Source of the DNA: Helicobacter sp. 12S02232-10
GTDB lineage: Bacteria > Campylobacterota > Campylobacteria > Campylobacterales > Helicobacteraceae
DNA length: 64,000 nucleotides
Direction of reading: 5' to 3'
Assembly: GCF_002272895.1 (NCBI RefSeq)
Contig: NZ_MLAQ01000001.1
Coordinates: forward strand, 149,800 to 213,799
The number at the start of each line of letters is the position of its first letter. Position 1 is the stretch's first letter. This document shows, piece after piece, positions 41,953-49,818 of the stretch. Under the pieces are notes generated by a model that was given only the letters and a program-made list of their open reading frames with translations, was not told the origin of the DNA and did no database searches. A program made the position numbers and the translations under genes.

Positions 41953-41995
41953 ATGTTCTATTTGCAAAACATAAATTCCAAAGGGCGTTGAAAAA

Positions 41996-42358
41996 ATGAA
42001 ATTTGTCTCAATATTTCTTCTGATCGCATTAAAAACACTCTGGAGCGACACCATTATAAACTCGATAAACTCAAGTGATTTAGTAGAACAAGATATTCCC
42101 CTAAAATCCAATCAAATTCTCTTGATGGACAACCGCACTCAAAAACCCGTCGGTATTATTGAAATTACAAACGAAGGCAAATTAATCAGGCTGCCTTTGC
42201 CCAAAACAAATAAATCCAAACAAATTCACCAAACCACTCCAAACCAACCCGAAAAATTTCTAAATGAACCTGTTAAGCCCCTTATCCAAAAAAAGAGAGA
42301 ATGGAATAAAAAACAAATTCCTTTTTTGATCCAAGAAGAAACAATCCAATCAGATTAA
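41996..42358 (+). CDS. Small exported protein of unknown function upstream of flgL
   Basis: I do not recognise this 120-residue protein. It has a Sec-type signal segment (residues 1-16, ending near WSD), a short region with QILLMDNRTQKPVG and IIEITNEGKLIRLP that looks like two beta strands, then a hydrophilic tail (about 62-120) rich in Lys, Gln and Pro. It has no cysteine. It lies 110 bases before flgL in the same direction but has its own housekeeping-type -10 and is separated from flgL by the sigma-54 promoter, so co-regulation with flagella is not implied. AAGGG lies about ten bases before the ATG. A periplasmic or envelope location is inferred. Confidence 0.7.
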   Translation: MKFVSIFLLIALKTLWSDTIINSINSSDLVEQDIPLKSNQILLMDNRTQKPVGIIEITNEGKLIRLPLPKTNKSKQIHQTTPNQPEKFLNEPVKPLIQKKREWNKKQIPFLIQEETIQSD

Positions 42359-42407
42359 ATATTTAAACAAAATTCCGATCTTAGAATCACTATGCTTACA
42401 GGCAAAA

Positions 42408-42423
42408 TGGAATTTTTTTTGCT
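42408..42423 (+). promoter_or_regulatory. Sigma-54 (RpoN) promoter of flgL
   Basis: TGGAA (42408-42412) and TTGCT (42419-42423) match the -24/-12 consensus, with GG and GC separated by exactly ten bases. Transcription would start near 42434, giving a leader of about 35 bases. RpoN control of middle and hook-associated flagellar genes is established for Helicobacter. Confidence 0.85.
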
Positions 42424-42467
42424 TGATTAAAATAGCGGTTCTAGATTCAATGTTAAAGGTGTCGTAA

Positions 42468-45014
42468 ATGCGCATTACTTTCGGGACAAAATATAACCAA
42501 ATGAATTATTATCAAAATGTTCTTCAAAATAAACTGAATGAAATGAACACTAAAATCGCTTCAGGTCTAAAAATTCAATACGGTTATCAAGATAGTAGCA
42601 TTAACAATCAAAATCTTAAGCTCGAATTTGAAAAAAATACACTTAGTCAAGGGATAGACGTCGCACAAGACGCCCACACTTCTACACTCAATACAGATAA
42701 AGCATTAAGCGAACTTTCTGAAACGATGGTACAGTTTAAAACAAAACTTATTCAAGCCGCTAACGACATCCATTCTTCAAACTCTAGAGAAGCCATAGCA
42801 AGTGACTTAGAAAAACTCAAAGATCATATCATCAACATTGCCAACACTTCCATAGGAGGGGATTTTCTCTTTGGAGGTAGCAAGGTTGATAGAGCACCTT
42901 TTGACTCTGAGGGTAAATATTATGGAAATAATGAAAAATTAAACGCTCTCATCAGTTCGAATAATCTTGTACCTTATAATATAACCGGTCACGAATTATT
43001 CTTTGGAAGGGATTCAGATAAACAAAAAATCATTACTTCAAATATAAAAATGCTCAATCAAAGTAAATTGCATCCTGATGTGATGGATGCTATCAATAAA
43101 ACCAATCCGCCTCAAGAAGTTTATATCAAGCCTGAAGATACTCTAAGGGATCTCATAGGAGACAATGACAATGACACTTCCAATGACGCCAAAGAATATT
43201 TTTATCTACGAGGGGTAAGACCTGACGGATCAAATTTCAAGGCAAAATTTAGTTTTGATAAAGCTTATAAAAATAAAGAAAATGCTACCACAGTGAATGA
43301 CTTACTCGATCAAATCGGAAAAGAATTTGGCAATACGCCGCAAAATAAAGTTGTAGATATCTCTTTAAATACGTGGGGACAGATTGAAATCAGGGATATG
43401 AAACCGGGAAATTCTACCATTGATTTTCATCTTATTTCCAGCGATATGGATGTGGATAATGTAGAAGAACTCAAAACTAATGGAGCTAGAATTACTTCAT
43501 TTAATAAAAGCCCTTTCCTTACCGACAGAAGCCTTTCAAGCATTCAGGGGGTTAGCGATAATTATGATTTTAGATTTGTCAGAATACCCACAGCTTTTAT
43601 AGCGCAAGACAATACTGCAGCGGTTAAAAATACAAAACTTTCAGATATTTTTGATCCTAAGGCTTCCATTCTCCAGATTGATGGCACACGACCTAACAAT
43701 CAAGATGGAACCCTCAACACAGAACCAATAGATCCACTATATATTGATATCAAAAATACTACTATGCAAGATCTGATGGACGCAATTAAATCTCATTTTG
43801 GCGGAAACTTGGATATAGAGCTTTCTAATGGCAGACTCAATATCATTGACAATAACATAAAAAATAAAGAACACGACAGCAAAACTCCTCCATTTAATGG
43901 TGAACACGGTTTTAGCATTTCTCTTAAAACACTTGATGAAAATGGTTTGGAAACTCAAGGCATTCCCACAGATTATGAAAATGAATATGAAAAAACATAT
44001 TTTACAAATAGAGGTTCCAAACTTATGGGGAATATCTCTCAAGTTTTATCAGATGGAAGTGGCTTTGCAAATCCGCAAACAAAACTTTTTGAAGTTGCAG
44101 GTGGAAGCATTCAAGGACAATCATATACCCTCAAACTTGAAGACCATAATGGCATCCCTGTTGAAGCTCAAATACTTTTTGATAACAAAGGCTCCTATTT
44201 AAAACTTCCAAGCAAAACTCCTAATAAATCGGAGTATATCATACCTCTTTATAACCCGCACGATGAACCTCCTGCGATTACAATTACCAAACCAAATGAC
44301 ATCACTTACCAACAACTTATGGATGCAATGAGTATAGCACTTAATTACAGCAATCAAAATCAAGAAGCTTATTTGAAAGCTGAAAATAGAAATAATGCAC
44401 CCACTCAAGAAAACAAAAGCACTTATGAAATGTTGTTGGATCAGGCTAAAAGAACTTTGTCAATCAGTATGAACAGGAATGGAAAAATTGAGATTCAAGA
44501 CAATATGCGTTCTTTGAGCAAAATGAAATTTATGATTTACAATAATGCAACGAATGATTTTTCAACCCAAGCAATAAAAAACGATATTTCTGGTATTCGT
44601 CTAAATGCTAATAATGCCCTTACGATTGATCAACCTGATATTGATTTTTTCAAGCAAATTGACGACATTATCGATTCTGTTAAAAAAGGTATTTACAGAC
44701 CTGATAATTTTGGAAAAGTTTATACAACCGATATGAGAAAAATTGGGATACAAAATGGTTTAAGTGCCTTTGAGCATCTCAGTGATCATATTGAAAAAAT
44801 GGTTGCTTTAAATGGGGCTCACGGCAAAACTTTTGAAAACATTATCAGAAGAAATGAAATTTTAAAAGTTCAAGTAGATTCCATCAAAGGAGAAGTTATA
44901 GGAACAGATCTAGCAGAAACTTATAATAAATTCTCAAATCTTACAACAAACTATAACGCAGTCTTGTCATCTACTAGTAAAATCAATCAAATGTCTTTGG
45001 TAAATTACCTATAA
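42468..45014 (+). CDS. flgL: Flagellar hook-associated protein 3 (FlgL)
   Basis: FlgL is the second hook-filament junction protein. The 848-residue product has the flagellin-like N-terminal helix (MRITFGTKYNQMNYYQ, LNEMNTKIASGLKIQYGYQD) and the flagellin-like C-terminal helix (residues about 800-848, LAETYNKFSNLTTNYNAVL), with a very large variable middle (about 140-780). E. coli FlgL has 317 residues; the enlarged form is known in Helicobacter. The middle contains repeated segments ending in an I-D-I-K/I-E-L-S-N-G type turn. RpoN-type promoter upstream. A stem-loop-rich region follows. It precedes hsrA with a 358-bp gap. Confidence 0.94.
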   Translation: MRITFGTKYNQMNYYQNVLQNKLNEMNTKIASGLKIQYGYQDSSINNQNLKLEFEKNTLSQGIDVAQDAHTSTLNTDKALSELSETMVQFKTKLIQAANDIHSSNSREAIASDLEKLKDHIINIANTSIGGDFLFGGSKVDRAPFDSEGKYYGNNEKLNALISSNNLVPYNITGHELFFGRDSDKQKIITSNIKMLNQSKLHPDVMDAINKTNPPQEVYIKPEDTLRDLIGDNDNDTSNDAKEYFYLRGVRPDGSNFKAKFSFDKAYKNKENATTVNDLLDQIGKEFGNTPQNKVVDISLNTWGQIEIRDMKPGNSTIDFHLISSDMDVDNVEELKTNGARITSFNKSPFLTDRSLSSIQGVSDNYDFRFVRIPTAFIAQDNTAAVKNTKLSDIFDPKASILQIDGTRPNNQDGTLNTEPIDPLYIDIKNTTMQDLMDAIKSHFGGNLDIELSNGRLNIIDNNIKNKEHDSKTPPFNGEHGFSISLKTLDENGLETQGIPTDYENEYEKTYFTNRGSKLMGNISQVLSDGSGFANPQTKLFEVAGGSIQGQSYTLKLEDHNGIPVEAQILFDNKGSYLKLPSKTPNKSEYIIPLYNPHDEPPAITITKPNDITYQQLMDAMSIALNYSNQNQEAYLKAENRNNAPTQENKSTYEMLLDQAKRTLSISMNRNGKIEIQDNMRSLSKMKFMIYNNATNDFSTQAIKNDISGIRLNANNALTIDQPDIDFFKQIDDIIDSVKKGIYRPDNFGKVYTTDMRKIGIQNGLSAFEHLSDHIEKMVALNGAHGKTFENIIRRNEILKVQVDSIKGEVIGTDLAETYNKFSNLTTNYNAVLSSTSKINQMSLVNYL

Positions 45015-45055
45015 ATTAACAATATATTTCCAAATATTTCCAAGATTATTACAAA

Positions 45056-45122
45056 GTTAAGTTATCCCCAAAATTCACTTCAGGGATAACCATAATAATA
45101 AATTATATTTCAATAACTTAAC
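45056..45122. repeat. Overlapping inverted repeats after flgL
   Basis: Two alternatives compete for the same bases. GTTATCCC (45061-45068) pairs with GGGATAAC (45083-45090). GTTAAGTTAT (45056-45065) pairs with ATAACTTAAC (45113-45122). Both are perfect, but they share GTTAT, so they exclude each other in RNA. The first may be the flgL terminator, although no T tract follows. The segment also holds a leftward TATAAT (45102-45107) and a rightward TATATT (45104-45109). Confidence 0.6.
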
Positions 45123-45139
45123 AAAACAAAAAGGAGATC

Positions 45140-45230
45140 GATGCACATAAATTTTAAGTAGAGAAAGGAGGGGGAGGTGACTCTACTCTTGTGTGCATCT
45201 GGCCAAACCAGAATAAACTGAAATTTGGTT
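45140..45230 (+). ncRNA. Candidate structured small RNA between flgL and hsrA
   Basis: Part of the 358-bp gap that carries no recognisable protein gene. GATGCACA (45140-45147) pairs with TGTGCATC (45192-45199). Inside, AGTAGAG (45157-45163) pairs with CTCTACT (45181-45187), leaving a 17-base purine-rich loop (45164-45180) with two Shine-Dalgarno-like blocks. A second hairpin follows, CCAAA (45203-45207) with TTTGG (45224-45228). AAGGAG at 45131-45136 precedes a six-codon reading frame (45141-45161) in the first arm. A short leader, small RNA or type I toxin locus are possibilities. The strand is uncertain. Confidence 0.45.
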
Positions 45231-45326
45231 GCGAGTATTTTATAAACAAAAAGTATACATTTAGTCAATGGATTTGAGATTGATAAAATTCTTTCATTAT
45301 CTGTTTAAATTAATCTAAAACTATGT

Positions 45327-45332
45327 TATAAT
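45327..45332 (+). promoter_or_regulatory. Extended -10 promoter of hsrA
   Basis: TGTTATAAT (45324-45332) is an extended -10 (TGnTATAAT) 40 bases before the hsrA start. AAGGA lies just before the ATG at 45373. Confidence 0.6.
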
Positions 45333-45372
45333 CCCAAGGATTTAATATTATCTTTAGCTTAAGGATTAATGG

Positions 45373-46050
45373 ATGCGTATTTTAATAATAGAAGATGAGT
45401 CTCCGCTAGGCAAGACTGTCAGCGATTTTTTAAACCAACATAGTTATCAAACTGATATTGCCGAAAATCTCAAAGACGGTGAATATTTTATAAGCATTAG
45501 AAACTACGATCTCATCTTAATCAATTCAAAACTTCCTGATGGCGATGGTATCAGTATCGTCTCTCAAGTAAAATCAAAATACCCCTGCGTCCCTATCATT
45601 ATGCTTGCTCATAAGCCTAAGCCCGATCAAGAAATTGAAGCATTCAAAACGGGAGTTGATGATTTTATTGCCAAACCCTTTGACTTAAATGTGTTGATTG
45701 CAAGAATTGAAGCAAGACTCAGATTCTGGGGTTCAAGTATCATTGAAATTGAAGATTTAGTCATCAATCCTGATGAAGAGAAGATTACATATAAAGGCAA
45801 AGAAATCGAAGTCAAAGGTAAGCCATTTGAAGTTCTCACTCATCTGGCTAGACACAGGGATCAAATTGTATCCAAAGAACAATTACTTGATGCAATTTGG
45901 GAAGAACCCGAACTTGTAACTCCAAATGTTATTGAAGTAGCCATCAATCAAATCAGACAAAAAATGGACAAACCTCTCAATATTTCCACTGTGGAAACTG
46001 TTCGTCGAAGAGGCTATCGTTTTTGCTATCCAAAACAAGCCGAAGAGTAA
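45373..46050 (+). CDS. hsrA: Orphan OmpR-type response regulator HsrA (HP1043-like)
   Basis: The 225-residue protein has a receiver domain (1-118) and a winged-helix DNA-binding domain (about 124-222) ending RRGYRFCYP, nearly identical in the last part to H. pylori HsrA/HP1043 as I recall it (KGKPFEVLTHLARHRDQIVS). HsrA is an essential regulator of growth and redox homeostasis that works without phosphorylation. The receiver here is degenerate: the phosphoacceptor position has Asn51 (LILIN), the switch Thr position is Ala79, and the first acidic pair is Glu7-Asp8, while Lys101 is kept. No histidine kinase gene is nearby. It converges on the methyltransferase gene with one base between. Confidence 0.95.
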   Translation: MRILIIEDESPLGKTVSDFLNQHSYQTDIAENLKDGEYFISIRNYDLILINSKLPDGDGISIVSQVKSKYPCVPIIMLAHKPKPDQEIEAFKTGVDDFIAKPFDLNVLIARIEARLRFWGSSIIEIEDLVINPDEEKITYKGKEIEVKGKPFEVLTHLARHRDQIVSKEQLLDAIWEEPELVTPNVIEVAINQIRQKMDKPLNISTVETVRRRGYRFCYPKQAEE

Positions 46051-46051
46051 T

Positions 46052-47062
46052 TTAGAAATTTACCCCATTCCCAAATTCTATGGCTTGAAATCTCTCTCCA
46101 AGTCCGCCTGGACTAATTAAAGGCTTGATTTTTGAAATTTCTCTTAAATAGTTTTGATAACTTGTATTTTGAGAAAATTTTTCCAATAAATCACCTAATC
46201 CCAAATCTAATAATGCCTTTGCCTGCGATTCAAATAATAGTTTTTTAGCACCAAAAGATTCAAAAAAATAACAAATCAAAGAAAAATCAACATCATAAGT
46301 TATATCAGAATTTTGATAAAAATTTTCTAATTTTTTTTCAATGTCTAAAAAATGATAAACCTGATGATTCTGATAAACTCTTAAATTAATATCGTTCCTA
46401 GCCCCCCATTGTCCATAATCAAAAGTTAAAAATCTCCAAATTTTAACGTGCTTTAGTTTTTCAGTAAGTTTGAAAATAAAATTTTCCAAATCAACAGGTA
46501 TTTGTCCCTGAAATACCCCACATTTATCTGCCAAAGAAAGTATTTCATCAGAGGGCTTTTTCCAAAATATACGATGGTTATCTGCATAAGCCATCTTGCC
46601 ATTATCGAAAATTTCACAAGGAAATGCATCAAAAAGTTCGTTGCAATAGAGAAATGCACAATCAGAGATATCAAGATTTAAATCTTGTAAATCTTTGTAG
46701 ATTTTTAATTTTAAGCCTGTGTGCATTAAAAAATTATTTTCTTGAATCAAGGCCAATCCAGGCAATGGCTCAATGCTGATAAATTCACAATCTTGGATCG
46801 CACCCACTGAAAGAGCAGATAAAAATTGCGCAATATCGCTCAATAAATGACCTTTATCCGCTCCTATTTCAATGATCTTTAAGGGCAATGTCAGCTTTTT
46901 AGTTTCTAAAAGGTCCAGTAAATGATGAGCGATTGTTCCCCCAAAAAATCTACTTGATGAAACTGAAGTGTAAAAATCCCCTTTTTGCCCTATTGAAGCT
47001 TTATGGTAATACCCGTCTTTTCCATAAAGCCACTCACGCATATAGGAACTAAAAGGTATCAT
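46052..47062 (-). CDS. MidA/NDUFAF7-like SAM-dependent methyltransferase (DUF185)
   Basis: The 336-residue protein belongs to the COG1565/DUF185 group: it begins IPFSSYMREWLYGKDGYY, has the SAM-binding loop KIIEIGADKGHLLSDIAQ (about residues 61-78), EFISIEPLP, FLYCNELFDAFP (the N-E-L-D/F motif) and the C-terminal LISPGGLGERFQAI. The mitochondrial homologue methylates an arginine of complex I; a bacterial substrate is not known to me. The canonical GxGxG is IGADKG, which is normal for this family. It overlaps argD by four bases (ATGA), so the two are co-translated. Confidence 0.85.
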   Translation of the reverse strand: MIPFSSYMREWLYGKDGYYHKASIGQKGDFYTSVSSSRFFGGTIAHHLLDLLETKKLTLPLKIIEIGADKGHLLSDIAQFLSALSVGAIQDCEFISIEPLPGLALIQENNFLMHTGLKLKIYKDLQDLNLDISDCAFLYCNELFDAFPCEIFDNGKMAYADNHRIFWKKPSDEILSLADKCGVFQGQIPVDLENFIFKLTEKLKHVKIWRFLTFDYGQWGARNDINLRVYQNHQVYHFLDIEKKLENFYQNSDITYDVDFSLICYFFESFGAKKLLFESQAKALLDLGLGDLLEKFSQNTSYQNYLREISKIKPLISPGGLGERFQAIEFGNGVNF

Positions 47063-48264
47063 AATTTACAACAAGCCTTCCTCAATCTTTCAAAACCCTC
47101 ACTTATCTCATCTTCCTTGATCGTTAAAGGAGGCAAAAACCTAACTACATTTTTCCCTGACTTTAATACTAAAAGTCCCTCTTCAAAGGCATTTTCAATA
47201 ATATTTTTTTGAATATTGTCATCTTTTGCAACCAAACCGCACATCAAACCAATCCCAACTTTTTTTTCAAACAAAAAAGAAAAATCACTGATAATTTTTT
47301 CTAAATGTTGATTGAATGAATCAATCGTTGCAACAAGTTTGCCTGAATTGTATTCCTTTTCCAAAATTTCAAGTACGCAAAGCCCAGCTCTTGTGGATAA
47401 AAAATTCCCTCCAAATGTACTGCCGTGATCACTTGGCACAAATATATTTTTCAAATTCGTCAAAGTTGCCCCAATTGGAATGCCGCCACCCAAACCTTTT
47501 GCAGTGCTGATAATATCAGGAGTAATGCCATAAACCTTTGAAGCAAAAATCTCTCCAGTCCTATAAATTCCGCTTTGGACTTCATCAACCATTAAAAGAA
47601 TATTTTTTTCTTTGAGAAATTTTGCTAATTTTTGAATTTTTTCCTTATCCATAGGAGAAATCCCACCTTCACCTTGAATAAGCTCAAGCAATACCCCACA
47701 AGTTTTAGAATCGACAACATTATAAATATCATCAATATCTTTAGCACGCAAAAACCCATCAGGAAATGGCGCAAAGTGCAAATGCATTTTATCTTGACCT
47801 GTCGCTTTAAGCGTACTAATAGTTCTTCCATGAAAACTCGACTCCAAAGTTATGATTTTATACCTATCGATTTTTTCATCTTTTTCTCCAAACTTTCTAG
47901 CAATCTTAATAGCACATTCATTGGCTTCAGCACCGCTATTACTAAAAAATACCCTCATATCATAACCACAAAGCTCCACCAGTTTTTTTGCTAAAAGGGC
48001 TTGAGGTTCGATGAGATAAAGATTAGATAAATGGATCAAATCTTTGGCTTGTTTAGCAATAGCATCGGCCAATTCCTGATTTCCATGACCCACACTACAA
48101 ACTCCTATGCCGCTTCCAAAATCTATAAACTCCCTAGAGCAAGGCGTATAAAGTCTGGCATTTTGACCATAAGAAAAACGAATTTTTTTGCGCGCATAAG
48201 TATGCAACACATATTTTTCATCAAAATCCATCAAATCATCTATTTTGTAATTTTTATCAAACAT
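47059..48264 (-). CDS. argD: Acetylornithine/succinyl-diaminopimelate aminotransferase
   Basis: This class III PLP aminotransferase has 401 residues from the ATG at 48264: SGIGVCSVGHGN, SNSGAEANECAIKIARK, the HGRTISTLKATG stretch, the PLP-binding DEVQSGIYRTG and the PLP lysine in ISTAKGLGGGIPIG (about residue 247). ArgD-type enzymes act in arginine and, as DapC, in lysine synthesis. The second role is plausible as lysC and dapE are present, but the function is inferred. The start at 48264 has AAGGATGAGG upstream; earlier TTG or ATG codons add 26 residues unlike the family. Confidence 0.9.
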   Translation of the reverse strand: MFDKNYKIDDLMDFDEKYVLHTYARKKIRFSYGQNARLYTPCSREFIDFGSGIGVCSVGHGNQELADAIAKQAKDLIHLSNLYLIEPQALLAKKLVELCGYDMRVFFSNSGAEANECAIKIARKFGEKDEKIDRYKIITLESSFHGRTISTLKATGQDKMHLHFAPFPDGFLRAKDIDDIYNVVDSKTCGVLLELIQGEGGISPMDKEKIQKLAKFLKEKNILLMVDEVQSGIYRTGEIFASKVYGITPDIISTAKGLGGGIPIGATLTNLKNIFVPSDHGSTFGGNFLSTRAGLCVLEILEKEYNSGKLVATIDSFNQHLEKIISDFSFLFEKKVGIGLMCGLVAKDDNIQKNIIENAFEEGLLVLKSGKNVVRFLPPLTIKEDEISEGFERLRKACCKL

Positions 48265-48410
48265 TGCCTCATCCTTTTGTCCTAAATTTCGCATAACTAT
48301 CAAAATTTTACTATTTTTACAGCAATATTTATAAAATTCCATTAAAACATTTAGATAGAATTATTAAAATGCTTCGCAAATCAAAATATAAAATTTAAGG
48401 AAAGATTCTT

Positions 48411-49028
48411 ATGGAGTTGCTTGTAAAAGCATTTGGTTCTCCACAAACCAATTGTTATATATTAAAAACTACCAAAGGAGAGTTTATCATTGATCCAGGT
48501 ATCGGAGCAACTCAATGGGTAGTTCAAAATGCAAAAAATCCCTTAGCATTACTAGTAACTCACGGGCATTACGACCATATTTGGAGCTTGGCAGATTTAA
48601 AAGGTATTTTCCCAAATGTCCCGTTATATGCTCCAAAAGAAGATGCTTTTATGCTAGATTCAGACTGCTTTAATCTAGGCTTATCCCCCTGCACTCCCGA
48701 TCATTTGGTTGAAGGACAAAAATCAAGTGTTGCTTTCAAAATTTCTGATTTTGATATAAAATATTGGCATTTTCCTGGTCATACTCCCGGATGTTCGATG
48801 ATTGAAATCAATGATATGTTTTTCAGCGGCGATTTCATTTTTTATCGCTCTATCGGGAGATATGATTTTCCTTATTCAAATTCTAACGATATGAAAGAAT
48901 CCTTATTGAGATTTCAAAAATTAGATGCTGCGATAAATAAAACAATTTATCCTGGACACGGAGAAAAAACTTTTTTATTTGATGAACAAGCTAATGCAAG
49001 CCTATGGATTCAAAGAATTTATACCTAA
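48411..49028 (+). CDS. Metallo-beta-lactamase-fold hydrolase (glyoxalase II-like)
   Basis: The 205-residue protein has the MBL metal motifs THGHYDH (residues about 50-56, HxHxDH), FPGHTPGC (His near 124), GDFIF (bridging Asp) and YPGHGEKT (final His). This small form resembles the YcbL/glyoxalase II group of Zn hydrolases that act on thioesters such as S-lactoylglutathione, but the substrate is uncertain. GGAAAG lies before the ATG. It is ten bases from the E1-like gene, so it may belong to one operon with it and the JAMM peptidase gene, making a thioester or sulfur-transfer role possible. Confidence 0.87.
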   Translation: MELLVKAFGSPQTNCYILKTTKGEFIIDPGIGATQWVVQNAKNPLALLVTHGHYDHIWSLADLKGIFPNVPLYAPKEDAFMLDSDCFNLGLSPCTPDHLVEGQKSSVAFKISDFDIKYWHFPGHTPGCSMIEINDMFFSGDFIFYRSIGRYDFPYSNSNDMKESLLRFQKLDAAINKTIYPGHGEKTFLFDEQANASLWIQRIYT

Positions 49029-49038
49029 AGGAATTATT

Positions 49039-49818
49039 ATGACACTGACCCAAAATCAAAAAGAACGCTATTTGAGGCATATTATGCTTGAAGATGTAGA
49101 TGAAAAGGGGCAAATCAAATTGCTGAATTCGAGCGTCCTCATCATTGGTGCAGGAGGATTAGGCTCCCCCAATGCAATGTATCTAGCAGCTGCAGGGATA
49201 GGGAAAATCGGTATATTAGATTTTGATATTGTAGAAATCAGCAATCTCCAGAGACAAATCATTCATACAACAGAAGAAATTGGCTTTCCAAAAACTCGTT
49301 CGGCAAAAATCACTATGAATGCCATCAATCCGGATATAAAAATTGAAACTTATTTTGAAAAATTCACTTCTGCAAATGCCTTAAAAATCATTAATGACTA
49401 TGATTTTATCATTGATGCTACAGACAATTTTGCCGGTAAATTTTTGATAAATGATGCTTGCGTGCTTGCAAATAAACCCTATTCTCACGCCGGCGTACTT
49501 AAATACAGAGGGCAAACAATGACCGTATTGCCTCACCAAAGTGCTTGTTTTGCGTGTGCTTTTGACACTCCTCCACCTGTGGAACTCAATCCAATTTTTA
49601 GAGCTGGCTTATTTGGAGTATTGCCTGGATTAATCGGATGTATTCAAGCTGCTGAGGCGATTAAATATCTTTTAGGCATTGGAGATTTACTTACAAATAA
49701 ACTCTTAAGTGTCGATACAAAAACAATGGATTTTAGAAAAATAGACGTATCTAAAAATCCACAATGTCGAATTTGTGGAGAAAATGGCATCAAAGAACTC
49801 AGAGATTACCCACAATGA
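49039..49818 (+). CDS. ThiF/MoeB/HesA-family E1-like adenylyltransferase
   Basis: The 259-residue protein adenylates the C-terminal glycine of a ubiquitin-like sulfur carrier. It has the ATP-binding GAGGLGSPNAMYLAAAG (about residues 35-51), DxD-type LDFDIVEISNLQRQI (Arg after NLQRQ), the DATDNFAGKFLINDAC segment, and two CxxC pairs (CFACAFD about 166-172; CRICGEN near 243) that bind zinc. It could be ThiF or MoeB. No thiS or moaD gene is adjacent. The ATG at 49039 has AAAGG upstream; earlier starts lie in the MBL gene. It overlaps the JAMM gene as ATGA. Confidence 0.9.
   Translation: MTLTQNQKERYLRHIMLEDVDEKGQIKLLNSSVLIIGAGGLGSPNAMYLAAAGIGKIGILDFDIVEISNLQRQIIHTTEEIGFPKTRSAKITMNAINPDIKIETYFEKFTSANALKIINDYDFIIDATDNFAGKFLINDACVLANKPYSHAGVLKYRGQTMTVLPHQSACFACAFDTPPPVELNPIFRAGLFGVLPGLIGCIQAAEAIKYLLGIGDLLTNKLLSVDTKTMDFRKIDVSKNPQCRICGENGIKELRDYPQ

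Noticed and set aside
45141-45161. Six-codon ATG frame with a strong AAGGAG
   Set aside because: It is too short to call a gene and lies in a hairpin arm; it is mentioned only as part of the structured region.
45191-45277. 28-codon GTG frame after the G-rich hairpin
   Set aside because: The ribosome site is about 13 bases away and the peptide is neither hydrophobic nor like a known toxin, so it is not listed as a gene.
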